From positions 5,709,001-5,773,000 of the forward strand of contig OX291547.1 of NCBI GenBank assembly GCA_946406115.1: 64,000 bases of DNA, given 5' to 3'. Both the position numbers and the translations under genes were made by a program. This DNA is from Apoda limacodes. Taxonomy: Eukaryota; Arthropoda; Insecta; Lepidoptera; Limacodidae. Below the pieces are notes generated by a model that searched no databases, was not told where the DNA came from, and saw only the letters and a list, made by a program, of their open reading frames with translations. Positions 46,439 to 58,140 of this stretch are shown in pieces (the stretch's first letter is position 1; the number at the start of each line of letters is the position of its first letter).

Positions 46439-46672
46439 TCCATCCTAATATTATAAATGCATAAGTAACTCTTTCTGTTTGTCTGTCTGTTACCTCTTCA
46501 CACTTCAACCGCTGTGTAATTTGGTATGGAGATATTTTGAGTCCCGAGGAAGGACATAGGCTATACTTGAAAACGTCAAGAGTGAGTGGGTTTTTTTCCA
46601 TAATTGAGGCGTATCTATTGAAATCCTACACCAATAACCGAATTTAGGGCGGGTAGAACCGCGGGCAAGTAT
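46439..46672 (+). mobile_element. Helitron-like element lacking its 3' CTAG
   Basis: Starts TCCATCCTAATATTATAAATG after an A and carries 'ggtatggagatattttgagtcc' and the pre-terminal 'ccgaatttagggcggg'. It breaks off at 'gcgggcaag' where a TA-rich tract begins. Confidence 0.75.
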
Positions 46673-46792
46673 ATATATAATATATACTAATCTATATCTA
46701 ATCTTACTACTAGGCCAAGCTGCGGGTTTTTTTTTTTTTTTTAATACCACTAAGGTGGCAAACAAGCCTACGGTCCGCCTGATGGTAAGCGG

Positions 46793-47188
46793 TCACCGTA
46801 GCCTATGGACGCTTGCAACACCAAGGGCATCACTCGCGCGTTGCCGACCCTTCAGAAATCTAATAACTTCTTTTTTGAAGAACCCCATACTGTAGTCCTT
46901 AGAGAAAACCTTGGCAGGGAGCTCATTCCACAACCCAAGGGTTCGCGGGAGGAAGTTTCTCTGAAACCGCACTGTGCGCGACCATTTTGGTTCCAAAGTG
47001 TGAGAATGAATTCCCTGTCGATGGCGAGCGGTGCGATGGTAGAAAGTAGCCGTGGGCATCATTTCGAACAATTCCTCAGAACACAATCCATTGTACAAGC
47101 GGTAGAACACACACAGGGAGGCAAAGTCTCTCCTCAGACTTAAGGGCTCGATACCGCAAGTGAGTTTGGGATCGTCGACAATTCTCAC
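46793..47188 (-). pseudogene. LINE C-terminal domain
   Basis: A 131-residue frame beginning MRIVDDPKLTCGIEPLSLRR and continuing DFASLCVFYRLYNGLCSEEL, TARHRQGIHSHTLEP and LPRTLGLWNELPAKVF, ending RFLKGRQRASDALGVASVHR. This is the standard C-terminal region of the family. It is separated from the upstream frame by a break near 47190-47240. Confidence 0.85.
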
Positions 47189-47242
47189 AGCCCGTCGTTG
47201 AACCGAGTCAAAAGGGCCAAGCTGGTATCCGGGTGCACCCGC

Positions 47243-47737
47243 TCAGAGATGGCAGCAGTACTCCATATGGGGCCGGACTTGCGACTTGTAAAGTAGCAAC
47301 CTTTGCCCCGACGTGAAGTACTGCTTCGCTCTGTTGAGTACACCAAGTTTTTTGGACGCCAGCTTTACCTTGTCTAGCAAATGATCTCGGAACTGAACAT
47401 CGCTGGAGATGTCAACGCCAAGGATCCCAATGCTCTTGGAGATGGAGAGGGGAGTGTTCTGGAATTGTGGAACTACAGTGAATGGGGTTTTCTTAGCGGT
47501 GAACGCGCAGACTTGTGTCTTTGAAGGGTTGAATCGGACCAAGTTTTCCCGCCCTCAGTCAGAGATCTTGGACAGACCGATCTCGATTTGAGACACAAGT
47601 TCTTCACGCTTTTCTTCCACAACGGAACGTGGGATGCTTGCACGGCCCGTGTAATAAGCGTCTCCAGTACTGTCATCTGCATAGCAATGTATGTTGTTGA
47701 TGTCCAACATATCATGTTGTGCAAAGAAAGCTAGCAA
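47243..47737 (-). pseudogene. LINE RT active-site and thumb region
   Basis: Two overlapping minus-strand frames: 47737-47555 contains NNIHCYADDSTGDAYYTGRA, with the YADD catalytic motif C; 47542-47243 contains RFNPSKTQVCAFTAKK, GILGVDISSDVQFRDHL and LYKSQVRPHMEYCCHLW. A frameshift at about 47550 separates them. Motifs A and B are lost by 5' truncation. Confidence 0.88.
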
Positions 47738-47869
47738 TTTTTCAAACGATAAAATTACAGAAAAGCTTTTTAATCTAACTAACTAAAGGAGTTGCCAAAA
47801 GCTTCAGCTAAGCTTAGAAAAGTCTCTGTTCCAATAGAAAAAAAAAAACAAAAACTTTGGGATATTTAG

Positions 47870-48112
47870 CTGACGCATAATAATTTACTAGTGATCATGA
47901 CAAAGCGCACCTTAGAGGAGTTAGCGTTGATAGCCTTGGCCTTCATAAACTTTACTGTAACAAAAGCGCGTATAAGCTCTTCAGGCATGGTTTTATAAAC
48001 GATATAATCAAAAATCTCATTCCCCCATCAATGTTCCTTGTATTTTAGAGCCTCTTGCGTGAATCGTGATGATGGCAAGAGACCGGACGGTTTATCAGTG
48101 AATCCCATTTTT
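47870..48112 (-). pseudogene. Coding-like stretch with one in-frame stop, unrecognised product
   Basis: On the minus strand an ATG at about 48110 opens MGFTDKPSGLLPSSRFTQEA, reaches a TGA after 26 codons, and then continues in the same frame for about 52 more codons (EIFDYIVYKTMPEELIRAFV, FMKAKAINANSSKVRF) before a stop near 47872. That both sides read as protein-like in one frame argues for a decayed exon or retrocopy. I do not recognise the family with confidence. About 250 bp upstream on the same strand a good splice donor 'gctaag|gtaagttt' (near 48360) follows a GC-richer patch, but no matching acceptor is visible before the ATG. Confidence 0.35.
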
Positions 48113-50949
48113 ATCAATATATAATTGATATAAAAGTAGAAAAAACCATTAAATTTCAGTAGTTTACCAAATTGGTTCATTACTAAAAATCGGCCCATGT
48201 CACGCTCTAATAGTGGTCCACCTCAAAAATTTATGAAATTCTAAAAGAATTTATTGCAATATTACCAACAACATAAACTACACACTTTTAAGAAACGTCA
48301 ATCACAAATTTACCACTTAAAACACGTAAAAATAGCAAATAACATAAGATTTATAAACTTACCTTAGCTTCAGCTCCTTACTACTGAGTGAAAAAATTGC
48401 GACTGATTTTGGCGCCAATCAAAAAAAAGTCCAAAATGAAGGTTAAATGTTATGTTTGCCATACCGTGATTGGTTCATACCTTACTACTGTCAAAACAAT
48501 TCTTCCTAGCCAAGCAAAGCACACGTCACAGAATAAGCTGAAATAGGCGCGCAAACTTGAAATTGGTCAACCACTGATGCATGGTCAACTTCTACAGCAT
48601 TGACCCTATATCTTCTTTGAGGTTTAATGTACAATTTAATAAAAAAAACCATTCACATGTTTACTATGATCTTAATAACGTAAACATCTAGCCGTTTATT
48701 AATAGTTAGCCCCAGCACAGACCTAGATCTAATTGGGCTGCTATCAACAACACCAAAGACTGTCATTCACCTATGCTATTCTGCTATTCTCCATTCTATA
48801 AGTAGTAGTAGAGTGTAACTCAGTGGATTATTTTTACTACTTATAATAAATTAGTAAATTTATATATATATATATATATACTAAAGGCAAGTTTTTGAAT
48901 TCGTTTCAAAAAACTCATCCATTAACATCAAAGCGACATCTCAAGACTGCGACGTACTATTTATTTATTCGAGGCAAAAGTCTGAGCAACAGTTCATTAT
49001 CGCTAGACCGTCGTTCGAGTCTGGGATAACAAAGTGCTAAGAGATTTCAGAGCGGTCTCGATTTTCAAAAGGACTTTAATATTCATAAGCCAAATAAATC
49101 CAACGGAACGGTTCGAGTGCTCTACGGTCTCTGTAGCCCATTATGTTACTTGTTATTTATATATACAGAATGTTGGATAAAAAAAAAGGGTCAAGTACAA
49201 GTTGGACTGGTGAGCTGAAGGCTCCGTGATTATTATACGAAGTATACGTTTATTACTAGCACGTAAAAGAGTCTGCAATATAATAGAAAAATTGAAAAAT
49301 TATTCTTATATTTGTTTTAGTAAACTTTATCACTTATGGCACCACATGGCCTACAAACTATTGAAATTAATTTTAGTAGAGGTTTCAATACGTCAGTGAA
49401 AAAGTATTAAATTTAAACGTATAGGTAAACGTAACGCCAAACAAGAAAATTATTTGAAATTTAAGCCCCCGAACTTCATTTACCATGAGTGGCTTTCGTA
49501 CTCTTTTTTGTGCTGAACCCTAAAAAAAGGTAATCTTCCAGCAGCGTCTAAAACTTTGTAATGGAAATTAAGTGAACGAAGGTCTTTTACAGAGCTAAAA
49601 TCTTCTCGAAAGCTCGGATTCGCTAGTCTTAGAATTTAAAATAGAATTTCCAGAGTACATTTTTAATTACTGTAAGTATCCTTATTATTTACTAATGTAT
49701 GATACAACAAAATAAGTAGTCAGCATACATGAAATATTCATTTTTGGAGATTTCAACTGAAGATTAATGATCTCGGTAGAAAAATAAGAATCCAGACTCG
49801 GACAAAGCGTGTGCAGAATACTGGGTATAAGATTAGTATGTATTTTGTAACAACAGATAACACAGACAAATAAATGAGTTTTGTGATATGTAGGTATTAA
49901 TATAACGTTTTGGCAAACAGATTTACCAGAGCTTTGTCCGGACAATGCCATAGATTAATAAAATATTTTGTCTTTGTCAGATACAAATAGCTTAATATTT
50001 TCAATGCACTCTAAATAATAACTAAGTTTGAATATACAAAGGTATAATTATGTATATTAGAATGAGGATAGAGCCGCGGTAGATTGATTAATTAGAGAAT
50101 TTGAACTTTAAAAATAACATGCCACAAAATTGAGTTTCTGTTCGCTGTTTATGTATACAAATTCATACTAAGTAATGTCATTGTAATTATCAGTTTATTC
50201 ATTTGATGACGAAAATCAATCCTTAAAACACACAACACGTCCTTGTACCGTTAAAAAAGTGTGCGTAGACCTAAATTTTTTACCTTCTAGGGAAACCACA
50301 CAATCGATAAAAATGTGGATTTACCAACGAATGTCAAACAAGCACATACACAAAATAACCACACTCAGTAGTAGTTGTTTGGAAAATAAATTATATCTAT
50401 AGCTATAAATAAAGAAAATGTCTGCCAAGGTCGAGAAAATACGTCGGTGGGAGTAGTTCATGGCATGGTATGGTGCAGTGAGCGACGAAACAAAGTAAAC
50501 AAACGCGTTAGATTTTGATGTTTTGAAAGCTGTTTAAATTGTTTAATAAATCAAACAAACAGTTTGAAGAGACTATAAATTAATTTACATCTATTAAATT
50601 TAGTTTGATATAATTCTCTTTAACCTTGTGCTAAAAGCCCGGATACATGTAAAAGTAATCATTTAAAATTATGTGTGTACGTATTTTTTATTTAATTATA
50701 ATACTGTTTTATATGTGATATAGAATAGGAGTGCAAATATATCTCCAAAAATATGGTTGCATTACAAAATGTAGTACTACTTAAATCTGTAGCAATTTGT
50801 GTTTAAATATAGGTACTATATTACCTTACGACACTTGTCACTGAAGGAGTTGGTCAGAGATATTACAAACCTCAACCGTTGCAATGAACAATTAATATTT
50901 TTTGTAATATCCACCTAGAATCGATACACAAATTACAGTGTACAAATCG
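48113..50949. other. No gene recognised
   Basis: AT-rich, with a (TA)n run near 48866-48880 and a Helitron-type scrap ('ggtcaagtacaagttggac') near 49190. Open frames have no motif. Confidence 0.5.
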
Positions 50950-51025
50950 ATTTTTTTGTTGATCCTATTAGGTCCGGAACCCAGGACCTTCGACTGAGCA
51001 GTTCACTGCGGCGCTTCAGTAATCA
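50950..51025 (-). repeat. Possible SINE remnant
   Basis: On the minus strand 'gaaggtcctgggttccggacc' resembles a Pol III B box in context. No A box or tail identified. Confidence 0.3.
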
Positions 51026-52434
51026 GCTATAGAAAATTATGCAAATCAGCTCATCAACTCAACATTCAGTATGAAAACACAGTTGTATTGTACATAATTG
51101 CGTTTAAGGATGTCAGCTACGTATGTGTCAGGCCCTGAAATGTGAAGGCCCTCATTTATTCATGGACCCCAGAAGGCTCGCTTCACTCCCCGTATAACAC
51201 GATTTATTTGAGTAGGTTTCATACATGTTTGATTAAAATTACGCTCGCGAACACAGATGTCGTATTAACTTTGTTCGTTTTACTTCTCTTTGAACGATGA
51301 AAGGAAATTTTATGTGAAATTTGTGTTTGAGAATTCTTTACAAAAGGGCGACTTGACGCGACATTTTCTTGACTTTGCGTCGTTTCTCCCAACAACAATA
51401 GTATTTCTAAAGGGGAAAGCGGTTTTATTTATTTTTTAGTTATTTTTAAATGAGGTTGCTATACAGTACCTCTTATTTTTATTATTTATTAAAAATTAAA
51501 ACTAGCACTCGAGTTTGATTGGCAGTCGATTGCCATATAAGGTCAAAGTCATAAATAAAATTAATTTATTCAAGTAAGGTATTTTCAAAACACTAATCTA
51601 TTTTGAGGCGTTGATATTATTTTATGTTTTTGGTTGGACCTTTATTTCTCCTTGTTCTTGGACAGAAAACATCCACAGATAAACGGTAGCGATAGGAAAC
51701 TCAAAGTATTTGTTTTACCACTGTCTTCGGCCATTTCTCCAAATCAGCGTCACTTGACGCACAAATTTATTATGAGAGGGTATTAATACAATATATATAT
51801 ATAACTTTATTATGCAAAGTGTAACAAGAAAAACGAATAAACTGGTATTAAATAGAAATCGTTCAAAATGCCCAGCCTGCGCGACATTACCATTAAAACA
51901 TTATGTGAAGCTTTCTGGTGTAGTAATCGCCGTAATTTAAGTGAAGCTGTCACTGAATCAAATAAATTAGCTAGTTTTATTTGGCAATTAATGGCTAAGC
52001 CTTGTTTTTTTTATGTAGTTCTTTAGTTAGTCACTTAGTACAAAATATATATTTCACTTTAGTAGAAGTGACACCTAAACTTTTTGAAATATGTAGGTAG
52101 AAAATATATATACAACCACGATGTATTAATATACTACATATATTATGTTTTGTCTCTTTCGTAAAAGAAATATACATAGACATTTATTCTAAACATACAT
52201 AAAATATAGTTTTAGAATTAATGTATATGTGTATCTCACAGTTTTATCTTCAGAAGAGGATAACCAGTGGCTGTATACTACACACACCCACATCATAATG
52301 TGGAGGGGGAGGGGGGGCAGCCTCTTTTCATGAACAGGTGAGCCCATCGCCGCACCACTGCCACAGAGTAAGAGCTGTAGTAAAAGTGTAAGTATATAGG
52401 ACCTATATGTCTGGATTAAGGTGGCTTCATATAA
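51026..52434. other. No gene recognised
   Basis: AT-rich; a short G-rich run ('gaggggggaggggggg'-like) lies near 52303. Nothing else supported. Confidence 0.5.
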
Positions 52435-52574
52435 GAGTATACGCAGGATAAGGAGAGCCGTCGGGCAATGGGAGCTATGTTGATTGAACGAAGTACATGC
52501 ACATTCGCGCGATCGTAAGCACTCGGTTGCTTTCTACAACTGTCGGCAAACTTCACCTGACGCGCTCGAACCGT

Positions 52575-52824
52575 TAATGCCATTCTTTTATTCCAGAGGG
52601 ACGATTATGTGTTATTCGCTCCACGCTTACAAAAAATTGTGAACTGCCAGCATCAAGGTAAGCATGAAATTATATTCTTATTTTATTGTATTTATGCTTA
52701 TTATATCCCTAAATTCATATACTAATGTGGCCCATTAATGTAATTGTGATTTAAAATAGAAATAAATATTTATATTATTACTTTTCAAAATGGTGTTTAG
52801 CGGCTAATGGTAGCCTAGCTTTAG
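52575..52824 (+). repeat. Duplicated block A (candidate first exon and intron start)
   Basis: A 250-bp block nearly identical (about seven differences) to 53953-54202. It contains a good splice donor 'atcaag|gtaagcatg' at about 52653, so part of it may be an untranslated first exon. A GC-richer stretch (52440-52570) lies upstream. Confidence 0.85.
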
Positions 52825-52879
52825 CTTAGCTTTGTTTAGTCACTTTACAGCCGCGACCTACCTTATTTTTTGTTTTAGA

Positions 52880-52966
52880 TGCCACGTAACAGAAATCGGA
52901 CAACCACGAAAGCTTTTTGGACGGTAGATTCATCAGAAAATGCGGTATCTGTTCTCGAAAAATGAA
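52880..52966 (+). pseudogene. Possible pogo/jerky-type transposase start, broken
   Basis: After the acceptor 'ttttgttttag' an ATG at 52880 opens 28 codons starting MPRNRNRTTTKAFWTVDSSE and ending at a TGA (52964). The beginning resembles the N-terminus of pogo/Tigger-type CENP-B-like proteins (MPR.R.RTT.KA.W), but the helix-turn-helix that should follow is missing. With the donor at 52653 it would form a two-exon start with a 227-bp intron. Similarity is by eye over about 20 residues, so weak. Confidence 0.35.
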
Positions 52967-53856
52967 GACTTTTCGGTCTGGATCTTTAGTTTTCCATTAA
53001 TAAGTTCAAATTTATTTCTCCGTTTTGTTTAAAAAATTTGTTTTTTAATTTGTGCTACAAATAGTTTTATTGTATTGATAATTACAATTACTAAGATCTC
53101 ATTTAAAGTACGATTTGTTAATTTAAGAGTAATTATAATGGCTACCATTTCCCGTATGACCCTTAAATGGGCTCTTATTAGCCGCATTTGTCGGGTAATA
53201 GGAGCGACTTTTTTTGTAAAACTGTAATTGTACCTGAATACGTGTCTGTGGTTGATTATAACTGTGATTAAAGTATACTTAAATAATGTAGGAAAGAGTT
53301 GAATATTAAAAACTACGAGTATTTTGACAAACGTGGTTTTTATCAAAACTTTCCCTTAGTAGGCTCCCATTACCCTGTTCTCCCCTAGTAGGTAAGGAGC
53401 TAGTGATGTTGAACCGACCGCCATAAACTACCTAATATCGACATGCCAATATTCGATACCTGAATAATACCTCCATAATTATTAACAGCATTATTACATT
53501 CCGGAAATACGTCTTCAGCAACAAACTTAGGCACTGCTCATTGTCGCCGGCATTCCGTGCATAACGTAGAATATTATCGGAGTATTATAATCTGCATTTC
53601 AAATCTTCTTAGCCGCAACTATCATGTTCTTATCGAATAATAAACTATTAAAATCATCGTTTACAGAAGCAACAAACGGTTTATACCGTTATAGCTTGCA
53701 ATAAAACAGCTGAGTGTGTGTCGTATGTATGTAAAGTAAACACGCATTAGGTACCTTACGGCTCCGTAATATATATAAGAATTGCGGATATATGAAAAAG
53801 GTGTGATAAGTTCTTATTCATAACGATTTTGAATTTAAAGTATTCAATATATAAAA
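52967..53856. other. Unrecognised; short repeated CCCATTACC-type words
   Basis: 'gctcttattagcc' (53170), the reverse complement 'gggtaataggagc' (53194) and 'gctcccattaccc' (53364) are variants of one 13-mer. The minus-strand open frame 53029-53346 has no motif. Confidence 0.5.
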
Positions 53857-54298
53857 AGAATATATATTACAAACAACTATACCCATACAATCGTATGTAA
53901 TTATAGAAGAGATATGATAATCAGTAATTTAGTACTTTCTGTACATTGTTACTAATGCCATTCTTTTATTCCCGAGGGACGATTATGTGTTATTCGCTCC
54001 ACGCGTACAAAAAATTGTGAACTGCCAGCATCAAGGTAAGCATGAAATTATATTCTTATTTTATTGTATTTATGCTTATTATATCCCTAGATTCATATAC
54101 TAATGTGGCCCATTAATGGAATTGTGATTTAAAATAGAAATAAATATTTATATTATTACTTTTCTAAATGGTGGTTAGCGGCTAATGGTAGCCTAGCTTT
54201 AGAATAGATATTACAAACAACTATACCCATACAATCGTATGTAATTATAGAAGAGATATGATAATCAGTAATTTAGTACTTTCTGTACATTGTAACTA
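53857..54298 (+). repeat. Duplication B-A'-B'
   Basis: B (53857-53954) and B' (54201-54298) are near-identical 98-bp direct repeats; between them lies A' (53953-54202), a copy of block A. The three segments abut with 2-bp overlaps. Confidence 0.93.
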
Positions 54299-54455
54299 TT
54301 CAAATACTTACCGCACTACACTTTCGCAAGCTTATATTTTCATACGAACCTGTAACAAAAAAAAAACATCGTTAATCTAAGTGGATAATATGATTTAAGA
54401 CTACTCCTGCGTTTCCGTAAAAAGATGTCGAAGAATTTGTTTTATTTTACTTCAG

Positions 54456-54660
54456 CTGTGGACTGGACAGCCTTTGAAGCAGACGTGGCCTAGAGTGGAG
54501 ACCCCATATCGGAAAGCGAAGACTGAAACGTTCTCCAGCTCGATGGATAGCCGATAGAAGCTGGATGCGGAAGGCGGAGGACAGACAGAGGTGACGCGCT
54601 ATGGAGGAGGCTCGTGTCCAGCAGTGGACCGAAATAGACTAATATGATGCGCCAGTTTGT
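54456..54660 (+). mobile_element. RTE LINE 3' end fragment
   Basis: In broken frames the plus strand reads RRRTDRGDALWRRLV, the terminal region of RTE-clade proteins, followed by 'gtgtccagcagtggaccga' and 'gactaatatgatg', the standard RTE tail. Confidence 0.75.
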
Positions 54661-56284
54661 GAATCAATACGATTTACATAGATTTAAGAAAATTTATATC
54701 ATCAACATCTTTATACCATAAAAAGCATATAAGTAACTCCTTTTACAATAAAATCGTCCACAACAACATGTGAAATTAATTGCTTTCAATAGGCTTCTAT
54801 TGAAATTTTGATAATTTCTATCGCCGCCGACACTTCAATGTTAATGTGGATAAAATCGTTATCGTTAACGACCGATGCCATGTGATAATTATCAGGATAC
54901 AACAATATTCGTTTAATATGCTATTGAATTAGAGGCTCGCGACTTTTTCACCTGTTTCATGTGTTTTCATCCCATATAAACTTGGCTCCCATAACTACTT
55001 ACGGTTTGAAATAAAGATGACGTATTTCAGCATTGTCAGCAAATCATACCCTAAGTGGTTTAAAATAAGGAACAAAACTTTGTATAGGAAGGGAGGGTTA
55101 AATCTCTCGGGTACCACGTGGGAAACCAGCTAGACTCTTTTAAACTGAATATTGCAGTAAAGCCCTAACATACAAGTCATACAAATTAAAACAAATTAAA
55201 GTTTACAGGAGGTACGATTTAACACAACCCTTTATCTGACCTTTGCTGTCAAAATAAACAACAATACCGCATTATTGAAATTGTAACACTACTAAAGCGT
55301 CAATAATTGTGTATAACGATAAATATGATTTACCGTAACAATATTTTTAATAGTGGTTTAGACTAAATCAATAGGGAGTATTTTTGGCAAGCTATGTTAT
55401 TTTGTTACATTGTTAGTTTCCTTAATTAGATCACGTTGCATAATGCTATAGTATTTTAATTTGCTTAAACGTTAAGGCTCAAAGCCAAAGGGATAGCTTA
55501 GGTCCTAATAACTTGTCACACATCTCAGTTAGAACTTCTTGGGGGAGTTTTGCCTTTACGTGAATAATGGATGAATCCGCTGGCGAAATTTACCATTACA
55601 TCAATCAATGCACAAAAATAAAGTATATACCAGGCTGACAATTAAAAGAAATTGTATGACCTCGGTAACTTTTTTGTGACTTCTGATTGTATTTTCAGAC
55701 TGCAATGTTGACTGTCTTTGACCTTTACAGCGGCCCGAAAAAGAACGCGTGGGAGGCATAGCATGTTTTAGATACAATTTTAGAATGCCACACATCGCAT
55801 ACTATAATGCATATAAATAATTTTAGTTGAGTAGATTTAAATAACAGTATTTAGATTATTTCGATGAATAGGTACTGAACATTGTTTTTTTTCTTGTTCT
55901 CTTCATCTGGTAGCGTTATTTAGCTACAAATATTCCTTATTCCTATCACTAAGTGTCACAGTTACAAATGAGTTAGGCTGATGGCCTAAGCCTTGTATTT
56001 TTAGGTTCTGCGTTTTGAAATTAAGTTCAGGATTCACGCTTTGGATTCTGGAGGCTAGGAGGCAATCTGCCTATAAGTAGCACAGGGGAAGCAGGAACTG
56101 CTGCCGCTGCAAATTTAAAATTTTGAAGATACAGATATAACGGTAAAGCGGAAGTGATGTCCATATTTATATATTGGACTGTTGGAAAAACATAAACATG
56201 TCTCGCCATCCCTTTCCTGGCAGTTTTTTACCCATCCGAACAAGACAACGCTTTCTCTAATTCTTCCCTCCATATTTTAGTGTA
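54661..56284. other. No gene recognised
   Basis: AT-rich. Minus-strand open frames at 55601-55795 and 56027-56209 lack motifs and splice context. Confidence 0.5.
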
Positions 56285-56400
56285 AGTTACACGAATATAA
56301 TTTTAATCTGTATCCTTATGTTTATTTCTCTCTCATTTCCTGCACACACAGGAACTGGACACTGGAATCGAACCCACCACTTCCAGGCTAAAGACAGCGA
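56285..56400 (-). repeat. SINE remnant with canonical B box
   Basis: On the minus strand 'ggttcgattcc' (plus 56364-56374) is a perfect Pol III B box, followed by 'agtgtccagttcctgtgtg'. No clear A box remains. Confidence 0.5.
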
Positions 56401-57121
56401 ATCAACATATTTTTACATTATCGCGTCGGTAAATTGTCACCTTTTAATTATAATAGGTCATATCAAATATCAGTATCTACTTACCAGCGTAATCCATGCT
56501 AGCAATTAATAAAATTTTGTTAATTTGCTAGCACAGTTAGGTTAGTACTCAAATAACAATTGGAATTATTACTTTTATATTAACAGTGGTACTTTAATAA
56601 TAAAAAAATAGAGAGCTCATTTAATCTAATCGCTAGAAATATGTAAAATCGAGGAGTTTGGTCGAGCAAGCCAAGAATTATGAAAACAAGGAATTCGTTA
56701 ATAACAACTACGTATAATAAAACATTAAAACGGTATTTTTGTATCCTCATCATAAAATACTATAACATAAAGGTGAAAAAGAAAATACAATAAGTATAAC
56801 TGTTCTAAAACAATTTTACATATATTTTTGTTACAATACAAACCAAGCAACATTTCTCACAAAAGACAAAAGAAGTGAATAATTGTTCTGTGTATATTAG
56901 AGCTATTGGTACAACAATCGATCACCGTCCAAGTAGTTTTTAATTATCCTTGCTTGTCTGCAATGTCCCCAGCTCCAGGGCTCGGGACTTGACGGACGAG
57001 GGTAGACGTCTACGCGGCTTTTTGTTAACACTCTAATTGATTGTTTACTTTCAATCTGTCTGTTTGCTTATTCGGAAATTGTTTTGCTCACATTAAAAGA
57101 TAGGCATAAAATAATTTTGGA
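56401..57121. other. No gene recognised
   Basis: AT-rich; nothing supported. Confidence 0.5.
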
Positions 57122-57908
57122 CTACACTTTGCCAGCGGCTTCGACCGCCCTAAATTCTGTTATCGGCGTGGAATTTCTACGTCAACTCCTTACAAATTAT
57201 AGTAACTAACTATAGTAAGCTATAGCTGTAACTGTAGTTAGGTTAAGCTCGGTAATAGTTATTACTGCGGGAATTTCCAAAATTCTCTGAAAAAAATTAT
57301 CCTTGTCAAAATTGTAAAAAATTACTTCCTCGGGACTCAAACTGAATAAAATACTGAATTTCATTTAAATGGGTTCAGCGGTTTATTCGTATAAAGGTAA
57401 CAGACAGACAGACAAACTCAAACTTTTTTTATTCAAATAGGCTTGTAAACAGCACTTTTGAATCTTCAGTTTAATTATTAATTAAAAAAATTACCACCGG
57501 TTCGGAATGATTTACTACCGAGAAGAACCGGCAAGAAACTCAGCAGTTTAGCTTTATATTTTTTTAACTTCATATTAAAATACAATATAGCCTAACACTA
57601 GGTAAAAACATAAAATACAATGTTTTAATTTAATGCCCCAATAGAAATACAAAAAATTGAAGTTTTAATTTTTCCAAGCATTTTAATCATTTATGTATTC
57701 ATCAACTTTGTAATAGCTTTTTTTCATTAAACTATCTTTGACATATATTTTAAATTTATTTGAGGGTAAATTAACCACATGTTCTGGAATTTTATGGCAG
57801 AAAACTATACTTTGTATTGCGAAAGAGCTATGTATCTTCTGAAGACGACGTTTTGGAACTACCAAAGACAGACAAAGTCACTTTCGCATTTATAATATTA
57901 AATATGGA
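57122..57908 (-). mobile_element. Helitron-like element split by a LINE
   Basis: On the minus strand it begins TCCATATTTAATATTATAAAT after an A (57908) and ends 'ccgctggcaaagtgtag' before a T (57122, GTAG in place of CTAG). Without the LINE and one copy of the duplication it would be about 327 bp. The hairpin before the 3' end is conserved. Confidence 0.8.
57417..57865 (-). mobile_element. 5'-truncated LINE nested in Helitron, 11-bp TSD
   Basis: Minus-strand frame 57865-57683 encodes VVPKRRLQKIHSSFAIQSIV and FKIYVKDSLMKKSYYKVDEY, the end of the same LINE protein seen at 60440-61000. The 3' UTR contains 'accggttcttctcgg' (minus sense 'gccggttcttctcggtag') and ends 'ttgaataaaaaaagtttgag'. The 11-mer 'agacagacaaa' occurs at 57406-57416 and 57866-57876, exactly flanking it. 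Confidence 0.88.
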
Positions 57909-58014
57909 TTCAATAATTATTCCGGAGTCCGTTTTTAAACAGGGTAGCAGCTGGTGAAGATCCAGAGCTGCACAAGGTCTAGTCCCAGTTAGTTTTTGTG
58001 GTCAATAGTTTATA

Positions 58015-58140
58015 AGACCCATTAGAAGTAATTAGATTTCTGAAGGGTCGGCAACACGCGGTTGGTGTTGCAAGCGTCCATAGGCTACGCTTACCATCTG
58101 GCGGACCGTAAGCTAGTTTGCCACCTTGGTGGTATAAAAA
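58015..58140 (+). mobile_element. LINE tail, plus strand
   Basis: 'ttctgaagggtcggcaacacg', 'caagcgtccataggctacg' and 'ggcggaccgtaagctagtttg' followed by 'ggtggtataaaaaa' match the 3' end of the family at 46720-47745, with a short A tail. Confidence 0.8.

Larger units (their letters stand above)
46720..47745 (-). mobile_element. 5'-truncated LINE, about 1 kb
   Basis: A minus-strand LINE ending in an A tail (plus-strand T run about 46725-46742) preceded by the 3' UTR motif whose plus-strand form is 'ctaaggtggcaaacaagcc...cctgatggtaagcgg'. It retains the RT active-site region and the complete C-terminal domain with only about three frame breaks, making it one of the younger insertions. Six shorter tails of the same family occur in the window (23786, 26535, 35145, 39470, 58015, 62740). 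The clade is not certain; CR1/Jockey-like. Confidence 0.85.

Noticed and set aside
46805..47143. 112-residue plus-strand open frame
   Set aside because: Antisense of the LINE C-terminal domain.
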